DNA of 64,000 nucleotides, from the NCBI GenBank assembly GCA_052139695.1, contig JBKQWF010000094.1, forward strand, positions 1-64,000, in the 5' to 3' direction. Shown here one piece after another: positions 24,060 through 32,006 of the stretch. The notes below the pieces were generated by a model. That model was not told where the DNA came from, ran no database searches, and was given only the letters and a program-made list of their open reading frames with translations. Origin of the DNA: PLGF01 sp052139695 (GTDB lineage Bacteria; Verrucomicrobiota; Verrucomicrobiia; Limisphaerales; Palsa-1400). Each line of letters opens with the position of its first letter. The first letter of the stretch is position 1. The position numbers and the translations under genes are program-made.

Positions 24060-24179
24060 TTAGCTCAATTGGGTTCGGGTTAAGGCGGAAAGCAGGCTCT
24101 CGGGGGCGGTGCCGGGGCGCTGGTTGAGTTGCGGACGGATGGCCAGCGGGGGGCGGGCGATTTTGCCGTTGCGAGTCAT
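24060..24179 (-). pseudogene. truncated start of a small 'NGKIARLP'-type protein
   Basis: A strong GGAGG lies before ATG 24179, and the product begins 'MTRNGKIARPPLAIRPQLNQ', then loses recognisable sequence and stops after 39 codons. I recall a widespread family of small proteins in Verrucomicrobiota that begins 'NGKIARLP..IR..LN.RL' and continues with a 'WLN.LPEVQ' segment (resembling phage DUF3486); the second part is missing here. It is a recognisable start with a lost body. Confidence 0.4.
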
Positions 24180-24366
24180 CGCGGTCCTCCAGAGCGTTGC
24201 ATTGTTTGCATGCGCGCCCATGAAAACAAGAATGCGTCAAGATGTGAAACCTACCGAAGGTTTTTGAACAGGCTTAACGTGTTGCTCATGAACTGAGCCG
24301 TGTCCATGTAGTAAAACTGGTGGAATGCAACGCAAAGGCACAGCGCGGCGAGCCGCAACCCGAATT

Positions 24367-24512
24367 CCACCACGAAGACACGAAGACCACGAAGAAAAGA
24401 AGGTTCGGATTTTCTTTTTCAAGACTTCGTGACCTTCGTGGTAGAGAAGTTCTGAAGTTTTCTCCGGAACGAGCCAGCCGTAGCGCGCAGAGACGCAGAG
24501 CGCGCAGAGAAA
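24367..24512. repeat. CACGAAG / CGCAGAG short-period arrays with inverted halves
   Basis: CACGAAG recurs at 24370, 24378 and 24387. Its reverse complement CTTCGTG occurs twice at 24425-24440, so the region can fold into an imperfect hairpin of about 75 bases. A second array of CGCAGAG-like units follows at 24485-24510. Such degenerate arrays occur in intergenic DNA of several environmental phyla. Confidence 0.6.
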
Positions 24513-24897
24513 AAACTTTGTCAAAAATGCACAATTCTCCAGGATGACATAACCAAGGCTCTCCAGAGCTGCCGCGAAAAGTTGCAAATGTTAAATGTTT
24601 AACTACGTCCCCAATGTTTGCCGGCCACTGTCAGTGAAAAAAACGGCAAAGGTAGGACCCCTCGTCCCCAATTTCTCCGGACGCCGAAACCAAAAAGAAC
24701 CGCAAAACCAAGGAAACGCTTGACCCGCCCTCCACCCAAGGATAGACAGACGGTGGACAAAAATCTGAGCCGGAGGGACGCCAGCAATGACTTTCAAGGT
24801 CCATGGTCTTCCTCGGTTCAAATCTCAATCGTCCTTGAACTCAAAGCCAAAATGTTTAGTTTGGCTGGGCCACCGTCGGCGTAGCGTCATTTAAAGC

Positions 24898-25590
24898 ATG
24901 AAGCGCGTTGGACGGTTGTTTCATTTCTGCTGGCTGTTGATCATTTGGACTACGAGCGGTTGCGCAACGTATGATCGTGAAGCATTTCTAAAATCGCACT
25001 CGCTAACCAAATTCATGGCTGACCGTCCGCAGGCAGGCAAGCTGCTCCGCCATCATGCGGCACTAGAGCAATGGTTATCGACGGAATGGAACCGTCCAAT
25101 TGAAGATTACCGCATTTTTTGGAGTGACGAGCAGCCAACTGCAAGTCCAATGGCCGAACACGTCGCTAATATATCGTATCGCCTCATCGTAATACGTGTC
25201 TCCAGAGGATTGGTCCCAGTGGACCAGTTATTCGCTCTGGCATACGAAACCTGCAACGCCCAAGGTCGCCATGAATTTGTGGCTTTGTCAGCACGGGCAG
25301 CCGCCGGAATAATCAGCCGGGACCAATTCATCGATGGAAAAAGTTCGATTGAATATGCTGCTCTTCTTCGCCTAAAGGAGAATTTCCCAAAACTGCTGCC
25401 ACTTTCCAGCCGCGAGGTCGCGGCGACTTCACTCTACCGGACGCTGTTACAAGTTCCCGTTGGCGGATTTCAGGACTACCAGGCCTGGCGCAGAGGCAGT
25501 CCAGCCTACGTCCACGACCAGGCGTTGTATGGACTTGAATTCGATCGGCTCGTCAAAAAAGGCCAACCCTCGACGCCTAAACCCGAGTGA
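24898..25590 (+). CDS. lipoprotein of unknown function (230 aa)
   Basis: The N-terminus has two basic residues, a hydrophobic stretch and a lipobox ending in T-S-G-C (about residue 23), so the protein is probably lipid-anchored. The mature part is mixed alpha/beta with no family I recognise. The start at 24898 directly precedes the signal sequence. It stands alone between two long gaps. Confidence 0.65.
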   Translation: MKRVGRLFHFCWLLIIWTTSGCATYDREAFLKSHSLTKFMADRPQAGKLLRHHAALEQWLSTEWNRPIEDYRIFWSDEQPTASPMAEHVANISYRLIVIRVSRGLVPVDQLFALAYETCNAQGRHEFVALSARAAAGIISRDQFIDGKSSIEYAALLRLKENFPKLLPLSSREVAATSLYRTLLQVPVGGFQDYQAWRRGSPAYVHDQALYGLEFDRLVKKGQPSTPKPE

Positions 25591-26077
25591 TGTAACCCGA
25601 GAACAAGAACTTTGCGGCATTTGCCACAAGCGTTCAAGGCAGACCATCATCAAGCAATTGCCCGGAGACAAGGTGCAATGAGAGTCCCTCCACCGAAAAA
25701 AGAGCCTCCTCTCCCCAGCCCTTCCAAGAAACTCTTTAGGCAACCACTTGTCTTGGAATGAGATAAATGTCTAACCAAAGATATTTGAAATTTGGGCGTC
25801 GCGGCGCTCCGCCCTCCCGGGAGGGGCGAGCGTCGCGAGCCCCTGAATATTTGAGAGATAATTTGACGACATTTTCGCGCTAAGTTTCTTCCATGTTCAG
25901 CCCGCTCAGAGCGGGTCAGGGGCTTTCCTCCACAAGTGTGTGGAGGAGAGGGAGATGGAACGACGCACAACCGGGTTCATGTGTTCATGGGTTCTATGCG
26001 CGAAAACTCATTTTCGGGGAAATCTCTCCCCGCTTTGGGGGAAGGGTTTATTGTAAAGCTATTTCTGTAACAGCACA
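25591..26077. other. 487-base intergenic stretch with palindromes
   Basis: No gene is supported. Besides the 50-bp palindrome at 25794-25843 it holds the small hairpins CCCGCTCAGAGCGGG (25901-25915) and CCTCCACAAGTGTGTGGAGG (about 25928-25947). A short plus-strand frame with 'CGICHKRSRQ' near 25615 resembles coding sequence but has no start of its own. Confidence 0.4.
25794..25843. repeat. 50-bp imperfect palindrome, repeat family B
   Basis: Two 25-base arms meet at CCCTCCCGGGAGGG; the right arm GGGAGGGGCGAGCGTCGCGA plus GCCCC recurs with one mismatch at 38119-38143. It is a strong potential hairpin in both strands, like REP elements. Confidence 0.75.
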
Positions 26078-27436
26078 CTAGAAGGAGCGCCTGGAGGCCG
26101 GCACGTCTTGCCGCCTCAGCGCCGCGCGTATCCAAATCTTGACCTCCTCCAGGCGCACACGCCCGCCCAGGGCTTTGAGGCGGCTGGCCAGTTCAACCGG
26201 ATTTTGCCGCGCCAAATCCTCCACGTCTCTGATTCCCAATTTCTCCAACGCCAGCGCGTTCTTAAGCCCCATCCCCTTCAGTTCCCCCATGCGCGCCACG
26301 CGATGCATCCTCGCGAACAACGCGGGATCAATTTCGGGTGGCCGTTCCTTCAATTTTAGAAACTGGTTCCCTTGCAACGCTCGTCTTTCTTGCAAGGCCA
26401 TCACTCCTTGCTGGCCCAGTTCCCGGGAAAAATACCAGTCCAACGGCGTCGCGTAAGAAGCAATGGTTCCCCCCATGGCGATGGCGGCGCTGGCGCCCAA
26501 GATGCCCACGGGTAGCAACACCACGCACGCCGCGACGCCCACCGCAGCCATGCCGCGACGCTTGCTGTTTTCTGGCGGGCTCAATTCCCAATTCCGCCCG
26601 TCCCGCAGCAGGCTGAGGAAGTTCACCAGCGTGTAGCATTCCAGCGCGAAGGGCGGAAAACCGAGAAAGCCCAACAACGGCATTTCCCCCAGTTTCAGTT
26701 CGTCAAAGAAAGGAACCGAATAAATCCATTTGGTTCGCGCGCCGAGGTTCCAAGCCTCCCATAGCCCGCCGCAAATGAATCCCGCCGCGAGCAGCGCCAC
26801 AAGCCGTGTGTTGTCGCCCGCCGCCAATTGGCCAAGCAGACTGCGCCCGGCGTGATTCTTCTCCGCCCGCCTGGCCCAGAAACATATCGGGTCCGTCAGA
26901 AAGTAGGCGAAGCCCCACACCAGGCAAAAGCAACTGTTGGGGAACGCCAGGGCCAGCGCCAGCATCCCCGCGCCCAGCGTCAGTTGCAGGCCAATGTTCA
27001 ACCCGCTCACGGCGAATGGCCGTCCTCGGACCATTCCGCCGGGAATAAATTTCTCGATCAGAGCGAGCACCAATAAGGTCGTTTCAAATATCCCCGGAAG
27101 CACGGTGGCGAAGGCGAGAACCAGATAAAAGGTCGCCCAGGAAAACCCGTACGGCGCCATCACATAATACCAATTATGGAGGCGCAGGTTGGCCATTTCA
27201 AAGAGCAGCCACACCGGCACGGACCAGACGGCCAGCACCAGAAACTCCCACGGCTGATCACGCAAAAGCGAAGACCCGCGCAGCCGGCAAACCGCAAAAT
27301 CCACCGCCAAGATGTACGACCACCAAAGAAAACAGTAGATGGACGAATAAAACGGCTCGACTTGCGCCACGAGCCAATAGTGGGACAGCGGCAAACCAAT
27401 GACCCCTGCCCCCCACGCCAGCCGATGCAATTTCAT
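26078..27436 (-). CDS. polytopic membrane protein with C-terminal HhH/DUF4332-like domain
   Basis: From ATG 27436 the 452-residue protein has about nine to ten membrane helices (to about residue 325), several Trp-rich. The soluble tail contains 'MGELKGMGLKNALALEKLGI' and 'VEDLARQNPVELASRLKALG', a tandem helix-hairpin-helix pattern like DUF4332. The 20-residue upstream extension overlaps the preceding gene and was not used. HhH tails on membrane proteins are unusual; no function can be assigned. It is the last gene of the long minus-strand chain. Confidence 0.65.
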   Translation of the reverse strand: MKLHRLAWGAGVIGLPLSHYWLVAQVEPFYSSIYCFLWWSYILAVDFAVCRLRGSSLLRDQPWEFLVLAVWSVPVWLLFEMANLRLHNWYYVMAPYGFSWATFYLVLAFATVLPGIFETTLLVLALIEKFIPGGMVRGRPFAVSGLNIGLQLTLGAGMLALALAFPNSCFCLVWGFAYFLTDPICFWARRAEKNHAGRSLLGQLAAGDNTRLVALLAAGFICGGLWEAWNLGARTKWIYSVPFFDELKLGEMPLLGFLGFPPFALECYTLVNFLSLLRDGRNWELSPPENSKRRGMAAVGVAACVVLLPVGILGASAAIAMGGTIASYATPLDWYFSRELGQQGVMALQERRALQGNQFLKLKERPPEIDPALFARMHRVARMGELKGMGLKNALALEKLGIRDVEDLARQNPVELASRLKALGGRVRLEEVKIWIRAALRRQDVPASRRSF

Positions 27437-27461
27437 TCGCCAAATTCCAAAGTCCGGCGCC

Positions 27462-29369
27462 TCATTTTCTTGCTTCCCCGTCCGTGAAAATCTCAATGAA
27501 CTCCGTCGAACCGGGAGGAACGCTCACACTCAAATCGCGGGGATTCTCATAAGCGCGTTGCGAATTCCACTCGTTGGCCCGGGAGCATTTTACGTTCAAT
27601 CTCAGTTGGACCCGCGCTATTTCCTTTGCATCCACCTGCGCCGGCTGAGCTGGTTTCTTGATCACGCCGCGATTATTGACCAACTCGATCACCCAGCCGC
27701 GCAAGCCGCGGTTGATTTGGTATTGGATAGCGTCCCCAGTTACTTCTACGGGAAGGAGGCGCGCGGCAAGGCGCTTGAGATGCTCGTTTGAAATCGCGGT
27801 TGGACGTTTGGTCGCCGGGTTCACCCACGCCTCCAGCACCCGGATGTCTCCCGACCTTTCCAAACGATCAAATCGTTGGCCCAGCGCGTCACGATGACGA
27901 GCGGCCATCAGCACTTGGCGCCCCTGGCGCAACGCCCCGGCCAAAGCGTCCACAAATCCATCATCGAATTGAATGTCGCCAGCCAGGAGAATGACCGGGT
28001 ATTGGGCAAGCAACTCCGGCGAAGCCGTTGACAGGAGGACATCGAAGATTTCGCCGAATGGAGTGGGCCGCAGATAACTGGCTTCCGGGTTGGCCGGGTC
28101 CGGCCTGGTGTGGATGTGGTCGCTGCCGGGAAAGACCTGGTAATCGAACAAATCGCGAACCTCCCGATCACCGGCAGTAGGCTCAAGAATCCCCCACGGC
28201 TTGTCCATGTACGCATTGTAGCCCGCTAAATGGTCCAAGACGATGGCCACCGGGGTCCAGGGAATCCCACGCTCGTGCTCCTGTGTGAAACGAAAAAACT
28301 CAGCCGCTTTTTGCCCGTGGGTTGTGAGGGTCCACGGCGCCCCGGCTTGCTCGAAGAAAATGGCCAGGCTGTTTTCCGGCGTGACCATGGCCGCCCCGGC
28401 AAACCAGCCGTGCAGCCACATTCGCTCATAAAAGCTTAAGGAGTGGCCGGCGTCGAGACCGCGCGCCCCTCCCCCCTCTGCTCGCAAGGGCCCGTGGGTG
28501 GTGCAGGCTCCGGCAAACCAGGGACTGACTTGAACCGACCAGGGCCGTTGCCATTGTCGGGAAGCGCCGCGGGCAAAAGCCAGTTTGGATTGGGTAAAAG
28601 CGATGTTCTCCCCCACCTCGAGACCAATGCAGCGCGCGCCCCATTCCCCCGCATACGCTTCATAATGCGAATGGCCCGTGACACTGATAACACGGTTTAA
28701 CAAGTCACGGCCGCGGCTGTTGAAGTAGTTCTTGAGCGTATCATAGCACTCCCGCCGGCTCGTGGGCCGATGCTCGTATCCAGCCAGCCCCGCAGGCCTC
28801 ATCAAGTGCCGATGGGACTCGAATTCCTTGCCATAAACATCGCGCCACCAGGGTTCGTTCGGCGCCAGGTTATGAAAATAGTAACCCCATTCGCCAAGTT
28901 GCACGGCGGTGAAGACCCCGGCGCGATCCATTTCCGCGAGAGCCGCTTCGTCGTCGCTTTTGAGAACGCAATCGCCTCCCTCAATCTGCATGTCCGCGCA
29001 GCCAGGGTAAGCCATCACGGGCCAACCGAGCGTTGCCGCGTAGTCAAACAAAGGTTTGGATGCGGCGCGGGCCGCTGGTCCGGGATCAAACCCGTTGCCC
29101 AGTTTTTGTGCCCGCATCACGCCCGCCAGATTTCGAAGGCCATCCAGGTCTCCGGGCGTGCCATACATGGTAAATACAAACCCATGCTGGCCGGGCAGCA
29201 AACACGGTTTCCACAAGCCTTTGTCCAACTCCTGGTAGTTCGGAAAGGTGGCGCCCACGGCGTGCTGCCACACCATAAGCGCGCACACCACCATCGCCCG
29301 CACCCAAAATGCAAGCAGGGTGATTCGAGTTGACGCGCCAGTCGCCGGAATATTCCTGAACAGTTTCAT
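27462..29369 (-). CDS. secreted glycosidase-like protein of unknown family (635 aa)
   Basis: The protein starts at ATG 29369, overlapping the previous stop by ATGA, and carries an N-terminal signal region. The body reads like a TIM-barrel glycoside hydrolase ('GEWGYYFHNLAPNEPWW', 'SFYERMWLHGWFAGAAMV') followed by a domain resembling the glutamine-amidotransferase-like fold seen in some glycosidases ('LLAQYPVILLAGDIQFDDGF'). I do not recognise a numbered family. It probably acts outside the cytoplasm on a glycan; the substrate is unknown. Confidence 0.6.
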   Translation of the reverse strand: MKLFRNIPATGASTRITLLAFWVRAMVVCALMVWQHAVGATFPNYQELDKGLWKPCLLPGQHGFVFTMYGTPGDLDGLRNLAGVMRAQKLGNGFDPGPAARAASKPLFDYAATLGWPVMAYPGCADMQIEGGDCVLKSDDEAALAEMDRAGVFTAVQLGEWGYYFHNLAPNEPWWRDVYGKEFESHRHLMRPAGLAGYEHRPTSRRECYDTLKNYFNSRGRDLLNRVISVTGHSHYEAYAGEWGARCIGLEVGENIAFTQSKLAFARGASRQWQRPWSVQVSPWFAGACTTHGPLRAEGGGARGLDAGHSLSFYERMWLHGWFAGAAMVTPENSLAIFFEQAGAPWTLTTHGQKAAEFFRFTQEHERGIPWTPVAIVLDHLAGYNAYMDKPWGILEPTAGDREVRDLFDYQVFPGSDHIHTRPDPANPEASYLRPTPFGEIFDVLLSTASPELLAQYPVILLAGDIQFDDGFVDALAGALRQGRQVLMAARHRDALGQRFDRLERSGDIRVLEAWVNPATKRPTAISNEHLKRLAARLLPVEVTGDAIQYQINRGLRGWVIELVNNRGVIKKPAQPAQVDAKEIARVQLRLNVKCSRANEWNSQRAYENPRDLSVSVPPGSTEFIEIFTDGEARK

Positions 29370-30721
29370 TGGGTTGAGGCGCCGTTTTCCAGGAAAACCA
29401 CGCAAATCTGGTTGGCCAGGCCGCCGCCGGTTTTTATCCGGCGCACAAACGCGATTTTTTTTCCGTCGGGTGAGAACACGCACGCTTCGGGGCGTGGCGC
29501 GCTGGCGTCATCACATCGCGGCGTGAGGCGCGTCGTCTCGCCCGTGGCCGCGTCGGTCAGACAAACGCTTGTGTCCATGACATGCGCAACGCCGCGGCCA
29601 TCGGGGCTCCAGGTGAACGCGGAGGCGACGTCGTGCGGGTTGTGCGTGAGCTGCGCGGGTGCGCCACCGTCAGCGGAGACCGTCCAAAGCTGCACCACCC
29701 CGGAGTCGTCTTTCATCAGGAAGGCAATCCGGGAGCCATCCGGCGAACTGTGCAGCCAGTGGCGCGGCCCTTGCAGGCCGGGGAATTTGCGCCCGGTTGT
29801 GAACGTGAGCCGGCGCTGCGTGACACCTTTTGGCGGGCAGGGACGATGTTGGCTCGTTCCCGCCAGCGGACAATCCCCGGGCTGCGTCAAATCCTCCGGG
29901 AGATCGGCGACGAAAACTTCGGAAAGAATTCCGCCGTTTGCCGTGACCACAGTCCCCTGAAAAGCCAGGGCGCGCCGCTGTCGCGTTCCGTCAGGGCGGA
30001 TGTAGCCGTTGGCGCCAATCCACGATTCCTCGCAGGCGCGGGAGATTTGGTCGGAGCCGGGTTTTGGTTTTGTCGTTGTGCGGGTGGCAAGAACGCAGAA
30101 CAAATTCCCATCGTGGTTGCGCGGACCTGAGCGCGACACCCGCACCGGCTGGGCGGGAACAGCCACGGCTACGTCACGCAAATCCGACTCCACCAGGGCA
30201 TCATTGTAGGTAAAGCTCAACCAACCGCCCGCCGCGTCCCAGACGGCGAGATGCGACCCGCCACGCAGGGCGCCGGGCGTGAACGGCGGCGTGAGATCGC
30301 ACCCATCGAGGTTCTGGGCCACGCCGGGCTGTAGAAAACTCACGATGACGTTCTGCCGGTGGCTTACGCTGTAGGACCAGTCGGGCGTGGGATTTTCCGG
30401 GCCGAGAACGAAAACGATTTTCATCTCCCGCGGATGCCACGACGCAATGCCGCAAGCCGCACCGCGCTTTGATTCGTAAAGCAATTTCACCGCGCCGGTC
30501 TCGACATCGACCGCTTCAATTCGCTTGCCATCAAAAACCGCGCCGGCTTCATCCGAGCGCACATCATAAACAATCCAGCGGCCGTCAGGAGACCAGACGC
30601 GGGTATTGGTGAGGATATGCCCATCACGCGTGTGGGTGATCTGTCTCTCCTCCGCGGAAAGCAGCGTTTGCGGGGCGGCGGTGGCAATGGCGGCCGCAGT
30701 CAGGGCGATGAAATGTCTCAT
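29366..30721 (-). CDS. YidR-like beta-propeller protein (DUF3748)
   Basis: After a signal peptide ('MRHFIALTAAAIATAAPQT') the protein shows the DUF3748 pattern of E. coli YidR: 'HILTNTRVWSPDGRWIVYDV', 'GIASWHPREMKIVFVLGPEN' and repeated SPDG motifs ('SSPDGSRIAFLM', 'WSPDGRGVAHVM', 'FSPDGKKIAFVR') of a TolB-type propeller. It is presumably periplasmic and of unknown role. Its ATG at 30721 overlaps the stop of the vsr gene by four bases, linking it to the restriction-modification operon. Confidence 0.82.
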   Translation of the reverse strand: MRHFIALTAAAIATAAPQTLLSAEERQITHTRDGHILTNTRVWSPDGRWIVYDVRSDEAGAVFDGKRIEAVDVETGAVKLLYESKRGAACGIASWHPREMKIVFVLGPENPTPDWSYSVSHRQNVIVSFLQPGVAQNLDGCDLTPPFTPGALRGGSHLAVWDAAGGWLSFTYNDALVESDLRDVAVAVPAQPVRVSRSGPRNHDGNLFCVLATRTTTKPKPGSDQISRACEESWIGANGYIRPDGTRQRRALAFQGTVVTANGGILSEVFVADLPEDLTQPGDCPLAGTSQHRPCPPKGVTQRRLTFTTGRKFPGLQGPRHWLHSSPDGSRIAFLMKDDSGVVQLWTVSADGGAPAQLTHNPHDVASAFTWSPDGRGVAHVMDTSVCLTDAATGETTRLTPRCDDASAPRPEACVFSPDGKKIAFVRRIKTGGGLANQICVVFLENGASTQ

Positions 30722-31215
30722 GGCTTGCCGCTTGACGGAATTCTCCTTCGAGGTCGGACCGCGGAAACGATCGCGGAAAGCACGGGATCTCTTTTTCCGC
30801 GTAAGTTGTGCTCCCAAACGCGAATTACGGTCCAACCTTGCCGGCGAAGGTTTCGCGTGACCTTTGTGTCGCGCGCCCGGTTGTTTTCTATCTTCTGCCG
30901 CCAAAAACTGCTCTTGAGCAGGTGTTTCCAGCGAGGATATTGCCAACCGTGCCAGAAGTCGCTGTCAAGAAAAACACACAATTTGGCGCGATGGAATGCG
31001 ACATCGGGAGTTCCGAACACCGCGCGGTCGTTCATTGCAAATGGTTCCCGGCACCGAGCCTTGAGCGCCGCGACAAAGTCCGCCTCCATTTTTGAACCGG
31101 ACGAACGTATGCGGCTCATCAAATGGGATCGCCGCGCGGGCGTCAGGACGTCTGGCGCCCTCTTTTTGGCAAGGTTCCGGCCTTGATAATTTCGTGCCAG
31201 CCGTCGGGCTCTCAT
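30718..31215 (-). CDS. vsr: very short patch repair endonuclease
   Basis: The 165-residue protein has the Vsr pattern: 'RSHLMSRIRSSGSKMEADFV', 'VFGTPDVAFHRAKLCVFLDS' with the catalytic Asp in TPD, 'DFWHGWQYP' and 'NLRRQGWTVIRVWEH'. Vsr nicks at T:G mismatches formed by deamination of 5-methylcytosine at sites of a cytosine methyltransferase. The usual 'DGCFWHGC' is 'DSDFWHGW' here, a variation seen in some relatives. It overlaps the Eco29kI-like nuclease gene by ATGA, which fits repair at the sites modified by the same operon. Confidence 0.92.
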   Translation of the reverse strand: MRARRLARNYQGRNLAKKRAPDVLTPARRSHLMSRIRSSGSKMEADFVAALKARCREPFAMNDRAVFGTPDVAFHRAKLCVFLDSDFWHGWQYPRWKHLLKSSFWRQKIENNRARDTKVTRNLRRQGWTVIRVWEHNLRGKRDPVLSAIVSAVRPRRRIPSSGKP

Positions 31216-32006
31216 TTGGCTGGGCTGGTGGGGGGATATTTGACAAAATGCCCGGCGATGGCTGCCAAAATCTGTTCGACAGTTTTTTCGTTGGGCACGT
31301 TGTCGGCCGTTAGCGCCCATTTTCTACCCGGGTGCAACGTATCCCAGGGGGAGCGACGATTGGCGCGGGTTTTGGCCGCGTCGCCGTGCTTGCCGAATCC
31401 GTAACAGACCCCCATCTCATTGTTCCAAATCGGCCTAAACCAGGAGATGAGGTAATCCTCCGCTGTTTCCTGCCAGGCGCTTTTTACGACCAGATAACGG
31501 CAATCAAAGTCCGCCGCCTTGATATTGGTCACGGAGGCGATGCTTCTTTTATGATCCAGAAGTCGAGTGGAAAGACCATTGCCCTGCTGCAGCACCGTTT
31601 GAGCGTGCGGCGTCGCGGGGTCCGCTTTCCCAACGTAGATGGGGTTTTCGGTCCCGCTGATGGGACGATAGGCGGGAAAATCGCCTCGGTAGTAGATTGC
31701 GTAAACCCCCGAGCCGTAGAATTTCGCGACTTTTGAAAGCGGTCCGACCGGCTGGAGCAACAAGGTTCGAGCGATCAGTTCGCCGATTACCTTCGGGTCC
31801 GCCGGGTCGAAGATGAACGGCGGATGGCTGACGGGATCGAGTCGCAGCGAAAGATCTTGCAGCAGCGTTATCGCGGCTTCGATTTCCTCCTTGAGAGCGG
31901 CTAGGCGGGACGGACGAAGGCTGGCAAGGGCTTCTTTTTCCGGCAATTCGGCGATCAGCGCTTGCAATTTCGCCTTGAACGCATCCACGTCGAATGGCTC
32001 AGGCAT
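31212..32006 (-). CDS. Eco29kI-family GIY-YIG restriction endonuclease
   Basis: The 264-residue protein carries the GIY-YIG core as 'GSGVYAIYYRGDF' and 'NPIYVGKADPATP', followed by 'LSTRLLDHKRSI' with the catalytic Arg and 'AEDYLISWFRPIWN' with the catalytic Glu. The N-terminal helices and C-terminal 'RSPWDTLHPGRKWA' match Eco29kI-type enzymes (Eco29kI cuts CCGCGG). Recognition of the same site here is inference. The start overlaps the methyltransferase stop by eight bases; the stop overlaps vsr. Confidence 0.9.
   Translation of the reverse strand: MPEPFDVDAFKAKLQALIAELPEKEALASLRPSRLAALKEEIEAAITLLQDLSLRLDPVSHPPFIFDPADPKVIGELIARTLLLQPVGPLSKVAKFYGSGVYAIYYRGDFPAYRPISGTENPIYVGKADPATPHAQTVLQQGNGLSTRLLDHKRSIASVTNIKAADFDCRYLVVKSAWQETAEDYLISWFRPIWNNEMGVCYGFGKHGDAAKTRANRRSPWDTLHPGRKWALTADNVPNEKTVEQILAAIAGHFVKYPPTSPAK

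Larger units (their letters stand above)
23817..24897. other. 1.1-kb intergenic stretch with remnants and repeats
   Basis: No intact gene is visible. It contains the truncated ORF at 24060-24179, a direct repeat GCTCAATTGGGTTC at 24043-24056 and 24063-24076, and the short-period arrays at 24367-24510. Its length and content suggest a deletion/insertion-rich spot. Confidence 0.5.

Noticed and set aside
24361..24520. A CRISPR array
   Set aside because: The repeat units are only 7-9 bases with no unique spacers of constant length, and no cas genes are present.
24618..24884. A Lys/Pro-rich plus-strand frame of 88 codons
   Set aside because: No start signal, no homology recognised, low-complexity composition; probably chance.
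30718..31215. Vsr judged inactive because DGCFWHGC reads DSDFWHGW
   Set aside because: The catalytic Asp in the TPD motif and the rest of the fold are kept, and the cysteine is not essential for assigning activity, so no inactivation is claimed.
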